Assembly: GCA_963556495.2 (NCBI GenBank)
Contig: OY747705.1
Span: forward strand, 37,119,798-37,183,797
Direction of reading: 5' to 3'
Origin: Valencia hispanica
Lineage: Eukaryota > Chordata > Actinopteri > Cyprinodontiformes > Valenciidae
DNA length: 64,000 bases
Part shown: positions 22,782 to 34,630 of the stretch, piece after piece
How positions within the stretch are numbered: the stretch's first letter is position 1
Layout of the letters: each line of letters starts with the position of its first letter
Notes under the pieces: model-generated
What the model was told of the DNA's origin: nothing
Seen by the model: only the letters and a program-made list of their open reading frames with translations
The model's database searches: none
Position numbers and translations under genes: made by a program

Positions 22782-22793
22782 CGTTGGGCGCCA
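22782..22793 (-). promoter_or_regulatory. Primer binding site, Lys type
   Basis: On the - strand TGGCGCCCAACG begins two bases after the 5' LTR end (CATTACA). This 12-mer is the start of the primer site complementary to tRNA-Lys(1,2) used by several retroviruses; the following bases (CAGCC) do not extend the classic match. Its location relative to the LTR is exactly as expected. Confidence 0.75.
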
Positions 22794-22795
22794 AG

Positions 22796-23239
22796 TGTAA
22801 TGGCAAAAAATAGTATCTCAGGGTTTCCATTATAAAGAAGACTTGAGTCCAAAAAGGCATTTAAGTATTTAATTCAAACATGTCTGGCTAGACACGGAGG
22901 AGACAGAGTTACTCGTGCATCACCCTAACCAACCTTTCTAACCAACCGCTTAAATAGTATTCAGCAATCATTGTTTATCTCTGTAGATGTCTTCTCCATC
23001 CTTCACGCCCCGCCTCCAGAGTAACCGCTTCACGCGAGTCATAGCAACGCATAAAGCAGCTCATCCGAAGGCCAGACTGTTATCTTACTGCCCCGGCGTC
23101 TGTCTCTCTGGTGACCTGACACATATATCTTTCTCATAACATTAAGCTGGAACAATAAGCTTGTCATTTTACCCTAGATGCATTCACTGAACAGAGAATA
23201 TACACTTAATTCCTAATTGCATAACAATTTTCCACCACA
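22796..23239 (-). repeat. 5' LTR of the Lys-primed element
   Basis: 444 bp, partner of 11750-12193. On the - strand it ends in CCATTACA next to the primer site. Its outer flank atac (23240-23243) is the target duplication. Equal length and about 98 percent identity to the other LTR indicate no large indel since insertion. Confidence 0.85.
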
Positions 23240-23243
23240 ATAC

Positions 23244-24430
23244 TGTGCAGGAGTGATGCTGAGAAACTAGTCCATGCATTTGTTACCTCAAGACTGGACT
23301 ACTGTAATTCTTTACTATCAGGTAGTCCACAAAAGGCCATTAAAAGCCTTCAGTTGATCCAAAATGCAGCAGCAAGAGTTCTGATGAATTTTAAAAAGAG
23401 AGATCACATTTCTCCTGCTTTAGCTTCCCTTCATTGGCTTCCTGTTAAATCCAAAATGGAATTTAAGATCCTTCTTCTTACATACAAAGCCCTTAATAAT
23501 CAAGTTCCATCATACATCAGAGCTCAAATTGTTCCATATTTTCCCAACAGAGCACTTCACTCTCAGACTCAGGTTTACTTGTAGTTCCTAGGATTTCTAA
23601 AAGTAGAATGGTAGGCAGATCTTTTAGTTATCAGGCTCCTCTCCTGTGGAACCAGCTCTCAGTTTTAGTCCGTGAGGCAGACACTCTGTTTACTTTTAAA
23701 GGCCAGGCTTAAAACTTTCCTTTTTGATAAAGCTTATAGTTAGAGTGGCTTAGGTCATCCTGAGCTAGCTCGGTAGTTATGCTGCTATAGGTTTAGACTG
23801 CTGGAGGACAGACTTAGCAATTTTCTTCACTCTGCTACTTCCTTTTCTCCTACGACTCTCCAGTTGTATTACAGTACATTCTGTTATTTCGACTGTTAAC
23901 TTTGTGTTCTCTGTGTTTTTCTCTCCATAGAAGATATACCTGGTCTGGTATCCTGCTTGGCTGCAATGCCCTGTTGGACGGGGGGCATCGACTGGGATGG
24001 TGCTCCCAGTGGCTGAACATCCACTGTGTCGTGTTATCAACTTTTTACCTTCTGTAACATAGAAAGTACTCTTATATCAGATCTTCTGTTCCTTGTGTTT
24101 CTCTGCTCTGTCTTCTCAAACCCCCAGACGGTCGTGGCAGATGGCCGCTCCTACTGAGCCTGGTTCTGTTGGAGGTTTCTTCCTGTTAAAGGGGAGTTTT
24201 TCCTCTCCACCGTCGCTACATTCTTGCTCAGTATGCGGGATTGCTGAAGGATTGCTGTGGTTGGAAAGTCTGCCCAACCTCACGCCAATGACTGATGCAA
24301 TCTGCTGGGATTCCTTAAATAGGAAACTTTTTAACTGATTGGAATGTTTGTATAAATTTATGACTTCTTGTTAAATGCCTTGAGATGACATCTGTTGTGA
24401 ATTGGCGCTATATAAATAAACTGAATTGAA
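23244..24430 (+). mobile_element. L2 copy C, RT C-terminus and 3'UTR
   Basis: The L2 reading interrupted at 11749 continues here: ATRVL-type thumb sequence ([46 protein letters not shown]) in a 76-residue frame at 23354-23584, then shifted frames up to the basic C-terminus near 23730. The 3'UTR follows and ends at gcgctatataaataaactga plus attgaat. It corresponds to 3539-4790 of copy A on the opposite strand. Confidence 0.8.
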
Positions 24431-24800
24431 TATTAGATTGTCTGTTTTTTCTGTGTCTCTGCTCTGTCTTCTCAAACCCCCAGACGGTCGTGGCAGATGG
24501 CCACTCGTACTGAGCCAGGTTCTGCTGGAGATTTTAAAGGGGAGTTTTTCCTCTCCACTGTCGCTACATGCTTGCTCAGTATGAGGGATTGCTGAGGGAT
24601 TGCTGTGGTTGGAAGTCTGCTTCAACGGGACACAACCTCAAGTCAATGACTCGATGCAATCTGTTGGAATTCCTTAAATAGGAAACTAACTAAAACTTTA
24701 AACCAATTGGAATGTTTGTATGATTGTATTGAAATTACTTTTCTTGTAGATGACATCTGTTGTGAATCGGCGCTATATAAATAAATAAATTGAATTGAAT
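24431..24800 (+). mobile_element. Second L2 family-1 3' end abutting copy C
   Basis: Immediately after the terminal tgaattgaat of copy C, another partial 3'UTR of the same family begins at a point equal to about 24080 of copy C (ctctgctctgtcttctcaaa). It ends in gcgctatataaataaataaa and ttgaattgaat. It differs from the adjacent copy by several substitutions and small deletions. It is either a 5'-truncated insertion into the tail of copy C or an old tandem duplication. Confidence 0.7.
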
Positions 24801-26869
24801 AAATGATTTCTGATTACAGCTGCAATTTTTTATTTTTTATTTTGTTAAATACTTATGATATAGGTTGAGGATAGAGCACAACATTATGGCTGCATTTTAT
24901 CAACGATATGAGCATTATAATTATTTGGTGAGAGTAACAGACCCATTTAATAAATAACAATGCTGTCAAAAACTTAATTTATGTAGGTTACTCCATTCAC
25001 TTAGTGAAACACATAAAGATTATTGGGGCCTGCCAAAGCAATGCAGGGAGAAGCAGTGCAGTGCAATGCAAACTGCACTGCCTCATGCATGGCAGGCACC
25101 TATTAATCTTCACCTCGAAACTGGACTCTCAAACTTTCACCGTTAATGCGGGTCGTACCGTAGCATGGACCCCCACAATATTTACCAGTACCGTTTTGTT
25201 GGCTGGAGCTGACAAAGGATGTAGCAGTTCATTTTCACATTCACAACATAACACAAACACATATAGACCTAACCCATTTCAAAAAATATAAGTAAGAACG
25301 GTTTTGTATGGCAGGGCACCTTTAATAGGCAAATTTTTTATTCTGGCCACAACTCCATGTCCCATAATGCTTCAGCAATGACATTGTCCATTAATTTCTA
25401 AGCACATTGCTGCCGGGGCTTTTAAAACAGACCTCTTACTTAGGAGAGTATTCTACCCCATAGAAAAGTATTCACACCCCTTACATAATATTATGCTACT
25501 TAGCATTACCATGCTAGCTTTTTCTAGCATTTTAGCAAAATTTTGCTTTTTGACTAACTTTTCGTACTGATTTTACAAATGCTAATGATAACATGTTAAC
25601 TAGCATTAGCATGCTAGTTAGCATTAGCTAAATATCTTCTCTGAGTGAGTCCAGCTGAACCTGGACGGGCAGTCGGAGCTGCTGCGCACGGACTTGCTGC
25701 CTGTTGTGAGCGCTTTAAGATGGAGAGGAGTGCAATGCACCACCGCTGCTCAGTGAGAGTAACAAGGATACTTGCTTTACCAAAAAGTCTCCAGTAACTC
25801 GAGAAAGAGTCGCTACATAAGTCGCCAGTTGATTCTTTTGGAAGAAGAATCACTAGAGGGGTCTAAAAACCTACTACATACAGCGACAAAGTTGTTAAGT
25901 TAGCAACACTGTTTGCAACTAACCACTCCTCCTCGCTCCTCTTGCCCACCACTATAACAGTACCGTCAGTTCATGATAAGCAGACATAGTGACAGCCAAT
26001 CGATGTCCACTTCTGGATGTGGTTATCCCCGAACTCAAGCACAAGAATACCAAAGCATAAAATCAGATTTTATTTAAAGGCAACTCGCATGGAGAAACAG
26101 TAAAATTAAAGATACAAAATTAGACAAACATAAATAAAAAATATTGCACGTTAAATATGCCTGTAATTAATTAATCACAATTTACACGGTAATGTGACAC
26201 CCCTAAACTCAAGCAGGACATGTCTGACACCACCACTCTTGTTGGTGTTCTCAGGGTGCAGTGATCTGTATTGGTACATTTCAGTTTGTCGCATTTGAAC
26301 CTGTACAGGTCATGTAGCCCATGATGACACCTGTCTGTTAACAAAAGAGTAAACAATGGGCATGCAAGTTTCAGAACTGGACCATGGAACAACAGAGGAA
26401 GGTGACCTGGTTAACAAATATTTTCTTTTATAATCATACCAATGGCTGGGAGTATTACCTGCAGAAAATATGTGGCACCCCCACCACAGACACTATAATG
26501 CATTAGGCAATGTACTACTGGGAAACCCTCAGTTATAAAATCAAAATTGCAACTCAAAGTGTTTTACAAGTTAAAATAAACCCACATAAACCCCATTTCC
26601 ATCCCTCCTCCACAGATTTAAAAGCGTGATCGCAATTATACCCCCTCGCCCCAACCCAACCCCAAATGCGCACACACACTCAAGAGCAACAATAAAAAGG
26701 ACATTGGGTCGAGTACAGATGAGCCAGTTAAGGAAACGCCATCAAAGGAGCCATCTGCACCTGCAGCATCACATCAACAGCAGCAGTCAAGGCACTGACA
26801 CAGAGCGTCCAGAAGGGGCAAGGCTGAGACCCCCACCTCCACCCAAGCTCTACCTGGAGAGCAGTGATT
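24801..26869. other. Unassigned sequence with small palindromic motifs
   Basis: No supported gene. It contains the fold-back at 25016-25110 and a cluster of gctagcattagc-like words at 25498-25640 (catgctagc, aactagcattagcatgctag), a common A/T-rich fish repeat style. Open frames at 25004, 25614 and 26626 lack any recognisable domain and start inside repeats, so I do not call them genes. Confidence 0.45.
25016..25110. repeat. 95-bp imperfect fold-back
   Basis: The left arm starts aagattattggggcctgcc and the right arm, reverse-complemented, starts aagattaataggtgcctgcc, 20 bp with three mismatches. An inner stem of 13 bp (gaagcagtgcagt against gaggcagtgcagt) closes on a loop of about 9 bases (gcaatgcaa). 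Between the stems are short unequal bulges. It could be a small MITE or a hairpin RNA precursor. Confidence 0.6.
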
Positions 26870-27650
26870 GTAAACAGGGATTGTAGTTTTGGTAAATGTT
26901 TCTCTCTCTGATCTTCAGGACTGATGACTAAAACTTCAGTTTTGTCTTGGTTGAGCTGGAGAAGGTTTTTTGTCATCCAGGATTTGATGTCTAAAATGCA
27001 GTTAAAAAGAGCATCCATTGGCCATTTGTCATCGGGCGATACGGAGATGTACGGAGATGTGTGTATCATCAGCATAACTGTGTAAGTTAACTCCATGTCT
27101 TCTGATGACACTGCCAAGAGGGCGCATATAAAGGTTAAAAAGAACTGGACCTCAAATGGAACCCTGGGGCACAGCACATGTAATCTTTTGGACCTTAAAG
27201 GAGCAGTTATCTAAACTTGCCATAAAAGTTCTGTCTTTGAGATAGGATGTGAACCATTTGTGAACAACACCATAGAGGCCAATCTGTTTTATATGGGTTA
27301 AAAGATTAGTGTAGTCCACTGTATCAAAGGCAGTGCCTAGATTCAGTAAAACCAACACTGTCACCCTTTTCTCTAGGACATTATGAATGTTAATAAAATA
27401 ATTAAGTTGAATCAAAACAAGCTTTTCTAACATTTTGCTTAAAAACAGTAAGTTAGATACCGGTCAAAAGTTGTTAAAATCATTAATGTCTAAGTTGTTT
27501 TTTAAGCAGGGGCTTTACCACCACCCTTTCAAAGGTGGCAGGAAAGGCTGTCTGAAGGGAGCAATTCATCAAGGTTAAAATTTAACCTCTAAAAGATCCA
27601 TAAAATGGCTTAAAAACTTAAGTGGGAATTGGGTCCAAATTTAATTTACT
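26870..27650 (-). pseudogene. CR1/L2-superfamily reverse transcriptase fragment
   Basis: Two - strand frames (27152-27433 and about 26870-27177) encode an RT fragment distinct from families 1 and 2: LVLLNLGTAFDTVDY (first catalytic block with N for D), AVPQGS, and then HSYADD-equivalent decayed to YTVMLMIHTS, followed by SPDDKWPMDALFNCILDIKSWM and QLNQDKTEVLVISPE. Traces of the fingers (NYRPVSNLP-like) reach 27650. The RT active site is lost by a frameshift. Family assignment within CR1/L2 (Rex1-like or L2) is open. Confidence 0.65.
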
Positions 27651-28494
27651 GCGGCCACCGGCTCACGATGGGGATATATATAAAAAAATACTTTCAGCGC
27701 AGTCTGTCGGGTCTGTGAGCTCAATGGTTGGGATTTAACTGCAGTTACTCGAGACGAATGCAGCAACAGTGGTGGCGCTGTTTTGAAATCAGCGCATGAC
27801 CCTGCATTAAGTCACCCAACCAGTGTTGTCAACTTTACGACTTTGTCACTATTTCTAACAACTTTTCAGACCCCCTTAACAAAATTTTTTCCAAAAAGCG
27901 CCTAGCGAAAAATCTAGTGACATTTTTGACCACCCTTAGCTACTTTCTGTGAAACTGTGTCACCGATATTCTCTACAGATTAGAGACCCAGCTTGTTCTG
28001 CATCCAGAATGTTTCCAGACACTCAGAATGGGAATGATCTGCACATGTATGTGCATGCAGTATTATCACAATCATGCACCTTTCTCGGTTAATTTCACCT
28101 TCTTACAAACCAAGTTGCTTTGTGTGTAAAATTAATTCAAAAGTAAAAAAGAAATCCTCGTATATTAGACTGATCTTTCTTTTATAAGCCAAACACAAAC
28201 ATCACCCTGAAGCTTGTCTGTACTATGCTGCATCGCACATCTGTGGTTCTTTCAAGGAATGTTCGAAACGCATGGTAAGTTAAAAAACGTAGGACATTTA
28301 AAACATTTAACAAAAAACACTGAAAATAATTAACAACGTTCAGTGCCTACTAAATATGCCCTACTTAAGTACTAAAAACAAACAAACAAAAACTATATTC
28401 TTTCTATTTATGTCATCTTCTTGAGATATCTCAGGAAAAAAAATGTCAGAACTATAAATTTTGTTTAATAGGTCTTGGATGTCCAGTTGCAATT
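27651..28494. other. Unassigned, with a possible DNA-transposon fragment
   Basis: No gene seen. The stretch 27820-27960 (gtgttgtcaactttacgact, gcctagcgaaaaatctagtg) has repeated cgactttgtc/ctagcgac-like words that I associate with non-autonomous DNA transposons of fish, but I cannot place its ends. Confidence 0.3.
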
Positions 28495-28760
28495 TCATGT
28501 CTTGTAAATATTTTGTACCACTTCCCTTCTCTCAACAGTATAATTCAGGCAAAATATTGTAACATGCTCAACAGTCTCTTCTTGAAGACCAAAGTCACAT
28601 TTCCCTGTAAAATGTTTCCCCTGTTTAAATAATTTATTGTTTAACCCTGTATGACCAAATCCTAATCTAGGTATAACTATTTCCTCATTTTTGTTTTGTT
28701 CTGTTTTCCTCATTATACCAACCTTCCTTTGAATATACAGGCCACCTACGAGACCTACCA
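28495..28760 (-). pseudogene. C-terminal fragment of an I/Nimb-like LINE ORF2
   Basis: The - strand frame reads LYIQRKVG, IPRLGFGHTGLNNKLFKQGKH, then GKCDFGLQEETVEHVTIFC. In teleost I/Nimb-group LINEs the segment after RNase H has RLRIGHTGLN, GKCxxC and ETVEHVLLxC, a small CCHC-like module. Here CDFG has lost its second cysteine. Only about 85 residues remain; no RNase H or RT is seen upstream. It is a short dead fragment. Confidence 0.55.
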
Positions 28761-29465
28761 GTTATTTATTCTTCTCATTGCTTCTGCCATCTTTCCTCGA
28801 CCTTTTGAGGCAACCCTTTTCTGTTCTCTGGGTTCTTTTATTTTGACATCTCTGAACACGCTAGTTTTGCACACTGTTTTTATTCGAATCCATGAGCCTT
28901 AATAATAAGTCCAACCTACACGGTGGCTCAATTGCCGAAAACTCGAGGCCAGCCTATGCTGGAAAATCAAAAGTATATAAAGCTCCGCAGCTGGCTAGTG
29001 GAACATCACATCAGGTAAAAATAGAAGTAGCCCTACTTATGACAGATCGATGTTCCACGCAGTACGGAGCCATAAAAGTCAGGGGCATTATAATCCAATT
29101 GACATGGTCACTCGCCAGTCACTCATTTCACCAGCCAATCTTTGAAAAACCCGTGCAGATCACAATTAATCACTCACAGTGCACCACCCAGCGTCTTTGA
29201 CCCACGATTGGTTGGTTAATAGATAATATGGTCTTGTCTAGCACAGTGGAAAATGCCTTCAGTCACAACATTGGTTCTGATACGTGTAAAACAAATAAGC
29301 CTATTCAATAAAACACCTCATTGCTTGCCGTGTGCATTAATTGGTCTTCGGTAATTTGGCAGCCGAACACTTGAACATGGTCAACATAAACAGCAGCTTA
29401 GCACTTAATTAATTAACTTTTGCAACTTAATTGTAAGGGAGTAAAGTAGTATTTAAGTATTAATC
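28761..29465. other. No recognisable feature
   Basis: An open frame of 102 codons at 28892-29200 (+) starts in unassigned sequence and has no domain I recognise; codon usage and context give no support for a gene. The rest is A/T-rich with no repeat end. Confidence 0.4.
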
Positions 29466-29469
29466 AACC

Positions 29470-29561
29470 TGTGTGTGTTTACGTGTGCAGGTGTGTGTGG
29501 GTGTGTGTGCGCGCGCGCGCGCGCGTGTCTGTGTGTGTGTGTGCGTGTGTGTGTGTGTGTG

Positions 29562-29637
<76 letters not shown>
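29470..29637. repeat. Compound (GT)n-(GC)n-(AT)n microsatellite
   Basis: About 125 bp of GT repeats with GC inserts (29509-29526 alternates gc) pass directly into about 40 bp of AT repeats. Alternating purine-pyrimidine GT/GC tracts can adopt Z-DNA. The reading frames through it (VCVCV and THTHTH peptides) are artefacts. Confidence 0.9.
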
Positions 29638-29643
<6 letters not shown>

Positions 29644-29644
29644 T

Positions 29645-30620
<976 letters not shown>

Positions 30621-30985
30621 GGGATGCGGATCCGGCGTCTCTGCTCGTTTGATCACCTGTTCTGTGCGCACCGTGCGTGGCCGGTTCATTGGTGGGTTGG
30701 ACGGGCCCTGGCCCTCGTTGGATGCCTGGTCTGGGCGCCCCACGTTGCGTGGGATCAGGACCTGGGAGCTGGTACAACTTGGTGTCCAGATGCTGGCTGA
30801 GCCCGGCCTGGGGATGCTGTCCGTGCCCTGCGGCTATCGGTGGGGCGCTGGTATGTTGGCGGTGGGGATTGGCCTAGGGTGGAGGGGCCCCTGCAGTGCC
30901 GGGGGCCCCTCGTCGGGTCCCTGCTGGGGGGTGGGGTGTCCCTGGGCCCCGGCTCCCCCGGTCCATTGACCGGCCCGCCCTAGCG
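30621..30985. other. GC-rich island without recognised gene
   Basis: Composition changes abruptly from the AT array to a G/C-rich segment of about 365 bp with words such as ggcccctcgtcgggtccctg and ccggtccattgaccggcccg. Frames run through both strands but none shows a domain; the longest merge with the AT array. It may be an internal part of a larger repeat or a captured CpG-rich sequence. Confidence 0.4.
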
Positions 30986-31318
30986 GGCCAGCAACATTTC
31001 ACCTGAGGAACTAACCTACATTTTGAGCATTTTGAGCCACCCATAAGGAGTCCTAAGCAAACTGCTTTCATTTATTTTTCTCAAATGTTATATGGGACCC
31101 CATTTCTTCAGCTGAAATCTTATTTTTAGATTATTTATTCAAGAGAAGATTTTCCTCTGAATGTGTCTTTTCATCTGAAAAAACTGACAAAATGTAAAAA
31201 ATATATATCACGCTCAGTTGCAGATTTATTGAAAATAAAGCAATATAATCAATAATAATTAATGTCATGATAACATCATAATCCAGGAAATGACATGTCT
31301 GACACATGAAGTTCTGAT

Positions 31319-31621
31319 TTGTTTTCATTCTTCTTTGATCCACGTGCACAGGGCAGACAGCTGAAAGCAACAAAAGATAAGAAATCTGAATTGAAAGATG
31401 AAAGAACAAAAAAACAAGTCTCTTTGGAAAAGCCGCATGTGAAGGAAATACAGGAGAAAGAAGCAGCTTTGATCACTCTACCATCACGTCTGAGGCATCC
31501 GGAGGTGGCAAATTGGTGCACTTGGCCAATTACTTTGGAGCCCAGTGATATCTTCAAAGGCCATCCTATGTGGTCGGTGTTCTCAGAATCTTTTATCTTT
31601 ATAAGTTCTGCAGGAGTTTGA
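31319..31621 (+). other. Exon-like open frame, unidentified
   Basis: A 100-codon frame begins near a possible splice acceptor (ttcattcttctttgatccac followed by gtgcacag at 31343-31350). From GRQLKATKDKKSELKDER onward it is rich in lysine and glutamate, then has SRLRHPEVANWCTWPITLEPSDIFKGHP. I recognise no family. It might be an exon of a decayed or distant gene, or chance. 30986-31318 around it holds nothing I recognise. Confidence 0.2.
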
Positions 31622-32435
31622 TAGAGACAAAGCTTTAAACAGATACAGTGTAATTAAATAAAATTTATAAGCATGCAGTTGAAACCGGATTTTTACATAA
31701 ACTGTATAAAAAGACACAATTTATTCCACAAATTATGCTACAAAAGGGTGCTTTAGGTTTGTTATGATTCTAATTTTTAGATATTACATTCCTTTTGTCA
31801 AATTCAGAAATATGTTTGAGAAATTAGGTCATGGCCTTGTCAGCTTTTCTTGACTTAATTCAAAACATTCTGTTTGAATAGAGGCACACATGAGACTGCA
31901 TGATAAGGAAATTTTGCAAACACTCCGTTGTGTGACATCATTGAAGAAAATAGTGGACCTCCACAGACCTTGTTTATACATGGTTACAATTTTTTATAAA
32001 AATGAAGGTGCAAAATTTATCTGTTTAGGAAATTATATGCAAGCAAAAACGCCAAATGAATGTCCAGCCACTGAATTCTAAGAGATAATTTCTGGGTCTA
32101 AGAGATAACGTATCTCGGTGTGAAATGTGCTTTATAGTACCTAAACAAAGCAAAAGAAATCTGAACATGGTGGCAGAAGATGTGTCACTGCAAGGCCACT
32201 CTAAAAGGAAGAAGCCATTACTCTGAAACAACATAAAAATCCAGATTAGAGTTTGTGAATGGCCTCAGGGTTATTTAATTTCCTTATTCAGTTTATCTTA
32301 TTTTAATTTATTTCTTGGTGTTAGTTTTTTTTTTTTTCTGGTCTGTTTTCTGCTCTCTAGTGCTCTTGAGTTCTTAGGTTCTATTACTTTCAGATATCTT
32401 TATAGTTAGTCCTTATTCTTCTTCAGAATAGTTTT
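31622..32435. other. No recognisable feature
   Basis: A/T-rich sequence with no supported gene. A small direct repeat, taagagataa, occurs at about 32080 and 32099. An 11-T run is at 32325-32337. Confidence 0.45.
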
Positions 32436-32647
32436 CTGTCAAGTCCCCCCTTCTGTTATTTCCATTGTTTTTCTCCTTGCCATTCTGCCTTTCTGCCCCT
32501 GCTGCTGATTGCCTCCACGTGTTCTCTCCCTCTCATCTGCAACTACTTCCCACTAATTATGCCTCAAGTTTCTCTGCCACTTCCTCACTCCCTCCCCAGT
32601 ATTTAAGCAACTCTTATTCAGTCACTACTGGATGGTTTGTCATCATT
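32436..32647 (+). mobile_element. Truncated LTR-like fragment related to 306-1116
   Basis: The segment starts TGTCAAG and shares with the solo LTR the order ctgctgattgcctccacgtg-like region, then a TATA-like agtatttaagcaactc, then a tcagtcactactgg word. It is cut at 32648 by the 3' end of L2 copy D. Similarity is loose (about two thirds), so it belongs to a related subfamily. The continuation beyond copy D was not found with confidence. Confidence 0.45.
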
Positions 32648-32912
32648 AGGCAAGGCAATTTTATTTGTATAGCACACTTTCAACAACAGGGTAATTCAAG
32701 GTGCTTTACATGATTTGGTGATTAAAAAACAAAACAAACAAACATAGAATATAACATTGGAAATTTAAAAGTAAAAGTAGCAAATTAGCATCAAACATAC
32801 ATTGCACATGATGCACAATAAACATACACAGCACGTGATACACAATAAAGCAAGAGAAAGATCAGTAAAGCAAGAGAGCATGAACACATTTGATACAAAT
32901 GACAATAATCAT

Positions 32913-34326
32913 TTACTCGAAGGCAATTTTAAACAGATGGGTTTTTAGTCTCGATTTAAAGCAGTTCAGAGTTTTAGCAGCTCTGCACTTGTCAGGAAGT
33001 CTGTTCCAGATAAGGGGAGCATAGAAACTGAAAGTTTCTTCTCCATGTTTGGTTCTGAGTCTATGGATGTTTAGTAGGCTAGAGTTGGAGGACCTGAGTG
33101 GTCTTGGTGGCTGGTACGGTGACAACAAGTCTTCAACATACTTTGGTGCTAAGCAATGTAATGATTTGTAAACTAATAGGAATATTTAGAAGTCTATTCT
33201 CTGAGCTACAGTGAGCCAGTGTAAGGACTTTAGAACTGGGGTGATGTGCTCTACTTTCCTGGTTCTTGTGAGGACACAAGCAGCGGCCTTCTGGATCAGC
33301 TGCAGCTGTCTGATTGACTTTTTAGGCAGACCTGTGAGGACGCTGTTTCAGTAATCAATCCGACTAAAGATAAACGCATGGATGAGTTTTTCCAGGTCCT
33401 GTTGCAACATCAGTCCTTTAATCCTAGAAATGTTCTTCAGGTGATAGAACGCTGACCTTGTTATTGCCTTTATGTGACACTGGAGGTTCAGGTCTGAGTC
33501 CATAACTACACCTAGGTTTCGTGCCTGATCAGTAGTTCCTAGATGTATTAATTGAAGCTGTGTGCTGACTCTTGATCGTTCCTCTTTGGGTCCAAAAATA
33601 ATTACTTCAGTTTTGTTTCTATTCAGCTGGAGAAAGTTATGGCACATCCATCCATTTATTTGGTCGATGCATTTACTAAGGGTTTGAATGGGTTCAGAGT
33701 CACCTGGTGACATTGTAATGTAGAGCTGAGTATCATCTGCATAGGTATGGTAACTTATCTTATTGGTTGCTATAATTTTGCCTAGTGGGAGCATGTAGAT
33801 ATTAAATAAGAGTGGCCCTAAGATGGAGCCCTGGGGCCCCACATGTGATTTCTGTTCGTTCTGATGAAAAGTTTCCTAATGAAACAAAGAAGTCTCTGTT
33901 CTTTAGGTAAGACTCAAACCAGCCAAGTACTGTACCAGAGAGTCCGACCCAGCTTACCAGTCGTTCTAATAGTATATCATGATCAACAGTGTCAAATGCT
34001 GCACTGAGGTCGAGCAGAACCAGCACTGTGTTTCTACCACTGTCTGTATTTATGCGGATGTCATTAAATACTTTGACGAGGGCAGTCTCAGTGCTGTGGT
34101 GAGCACTGAAACTAGACTGAAAAACATAAATGACATGACAGCAGGAAGAGGAACTTAGTTGGATAATGATTTTTTCAATGTTTTTTTGGTTTAATTTGTG
34201 GAATTCAGACATTTTCTCCACATTGGTGTTGATTGCGGATGGCATTGGTTGTGGGTTCGGTATTGAGGTACAGATTGACCATCTAATTGTTATAATCTTT
34301 TCAGTAAAAAAAGCTGGCAAATTCAT
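32913..34326 (-). pseudogene. L2 copy D reverse transcriptase, with finger deletion
   Basis: Frames 33802-34326, 33348-33842 and 32913-33128 cover RT. Present: NVEKMSEFHKLNQKN, FSAHHSTETALVKV, LVLLDLSAAFDTVDH, ITCGAP (PQGS block shifted into the next frame), [13 protein letters not shown] (intact YADD), [18 protein letters not shown], and the tail KTHLFKIAFE. Between SSSSCC and VFQSSFSAHH about 100 residues of the RT fingers (the SNLP and LEKI blocks) are missing. Stops separate the pieces near 33350 and 33130. Confidence 0.8.
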
Positions 34327-34327
34327 T

Positions 34328-34630
34328 TCAAGCGCTGGTAGAGTTTAGTTCAGGGGCTACTGTCACTAAAGGATTAGTTTGTCTTCCCACTTTTGCAAAT
34401 AGAGTCCGTGCATTATTAATGTTTCTGTTGATGATTTCATAAAATAATGATTCCCTAGCTTCTTTTAAGGATAACTGATATCTGTTCAGTCTATTTTTGT
34501 AGATCTCACAGTGAACATGGAGTCGAGATTTCCGCCATTTTCTCTCGGCTCGTTTACACTCCCTTTTTTCTCTATGTACCAGTGGATCACTTGCCCATGG
34601 AGACTTCTTTCTACCTGAGACAACTTTCAC
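34328..34630 (-). pseudogene. L2 copy D endonuclease-RT linker
   Basis: One hundred residues, basic, with KKSPWASDPLVHREKREC, ERKWRKSRLHVHCEIYKN, LKEARESLFYEI and NARTLFAKVG. It matches the linker of copy B (2280-2470). It is open and ends just before the RT frame. Confidence 0.7.

Larger units (their letters stand above)
11750..23239 (-). mobile_element. LTR retroelement with two 444-bp LTRs, no recognisable gag or pol
   Basis: Two LTRs (11750-12193 and 22796-23239) in direct orientation enclose about 10.6 kb. Flanks are atag (11746-11749) and atac (23240-23243), a 4-bp target duplication with one change, and the L2 reading continues across. On the - strand a Lys-type primer site follows the 22796-23239 LTR and a polypurine tract precedes the other, which fixes the orientation. 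The internal region, after removing the Rex3 insertion (12819-15715), is about 7.7 kb and shows no long frame, no RT motif, no zinc knuckle and no protease motif on the - strand. It is either a coding-degenerate endogenous retrovirus or a large non-autonomous element mobilised in trans. Confidence 0.8.

Noticed and set aside
22776..22795. tRNA gene fragment near the Lys-type sequence
   Set aside because: The 12-mer is complementary to a tRNA 3' end and sits at the LTR edge, which is a primer site, not a tRNA gene.
26626..26886. Histidine/proline-rich frame at 26626 (+)
   Set aside because: It runs through a CA/CCC-rich low-complexity stretch and into the antisense of an RT fragment; no family.
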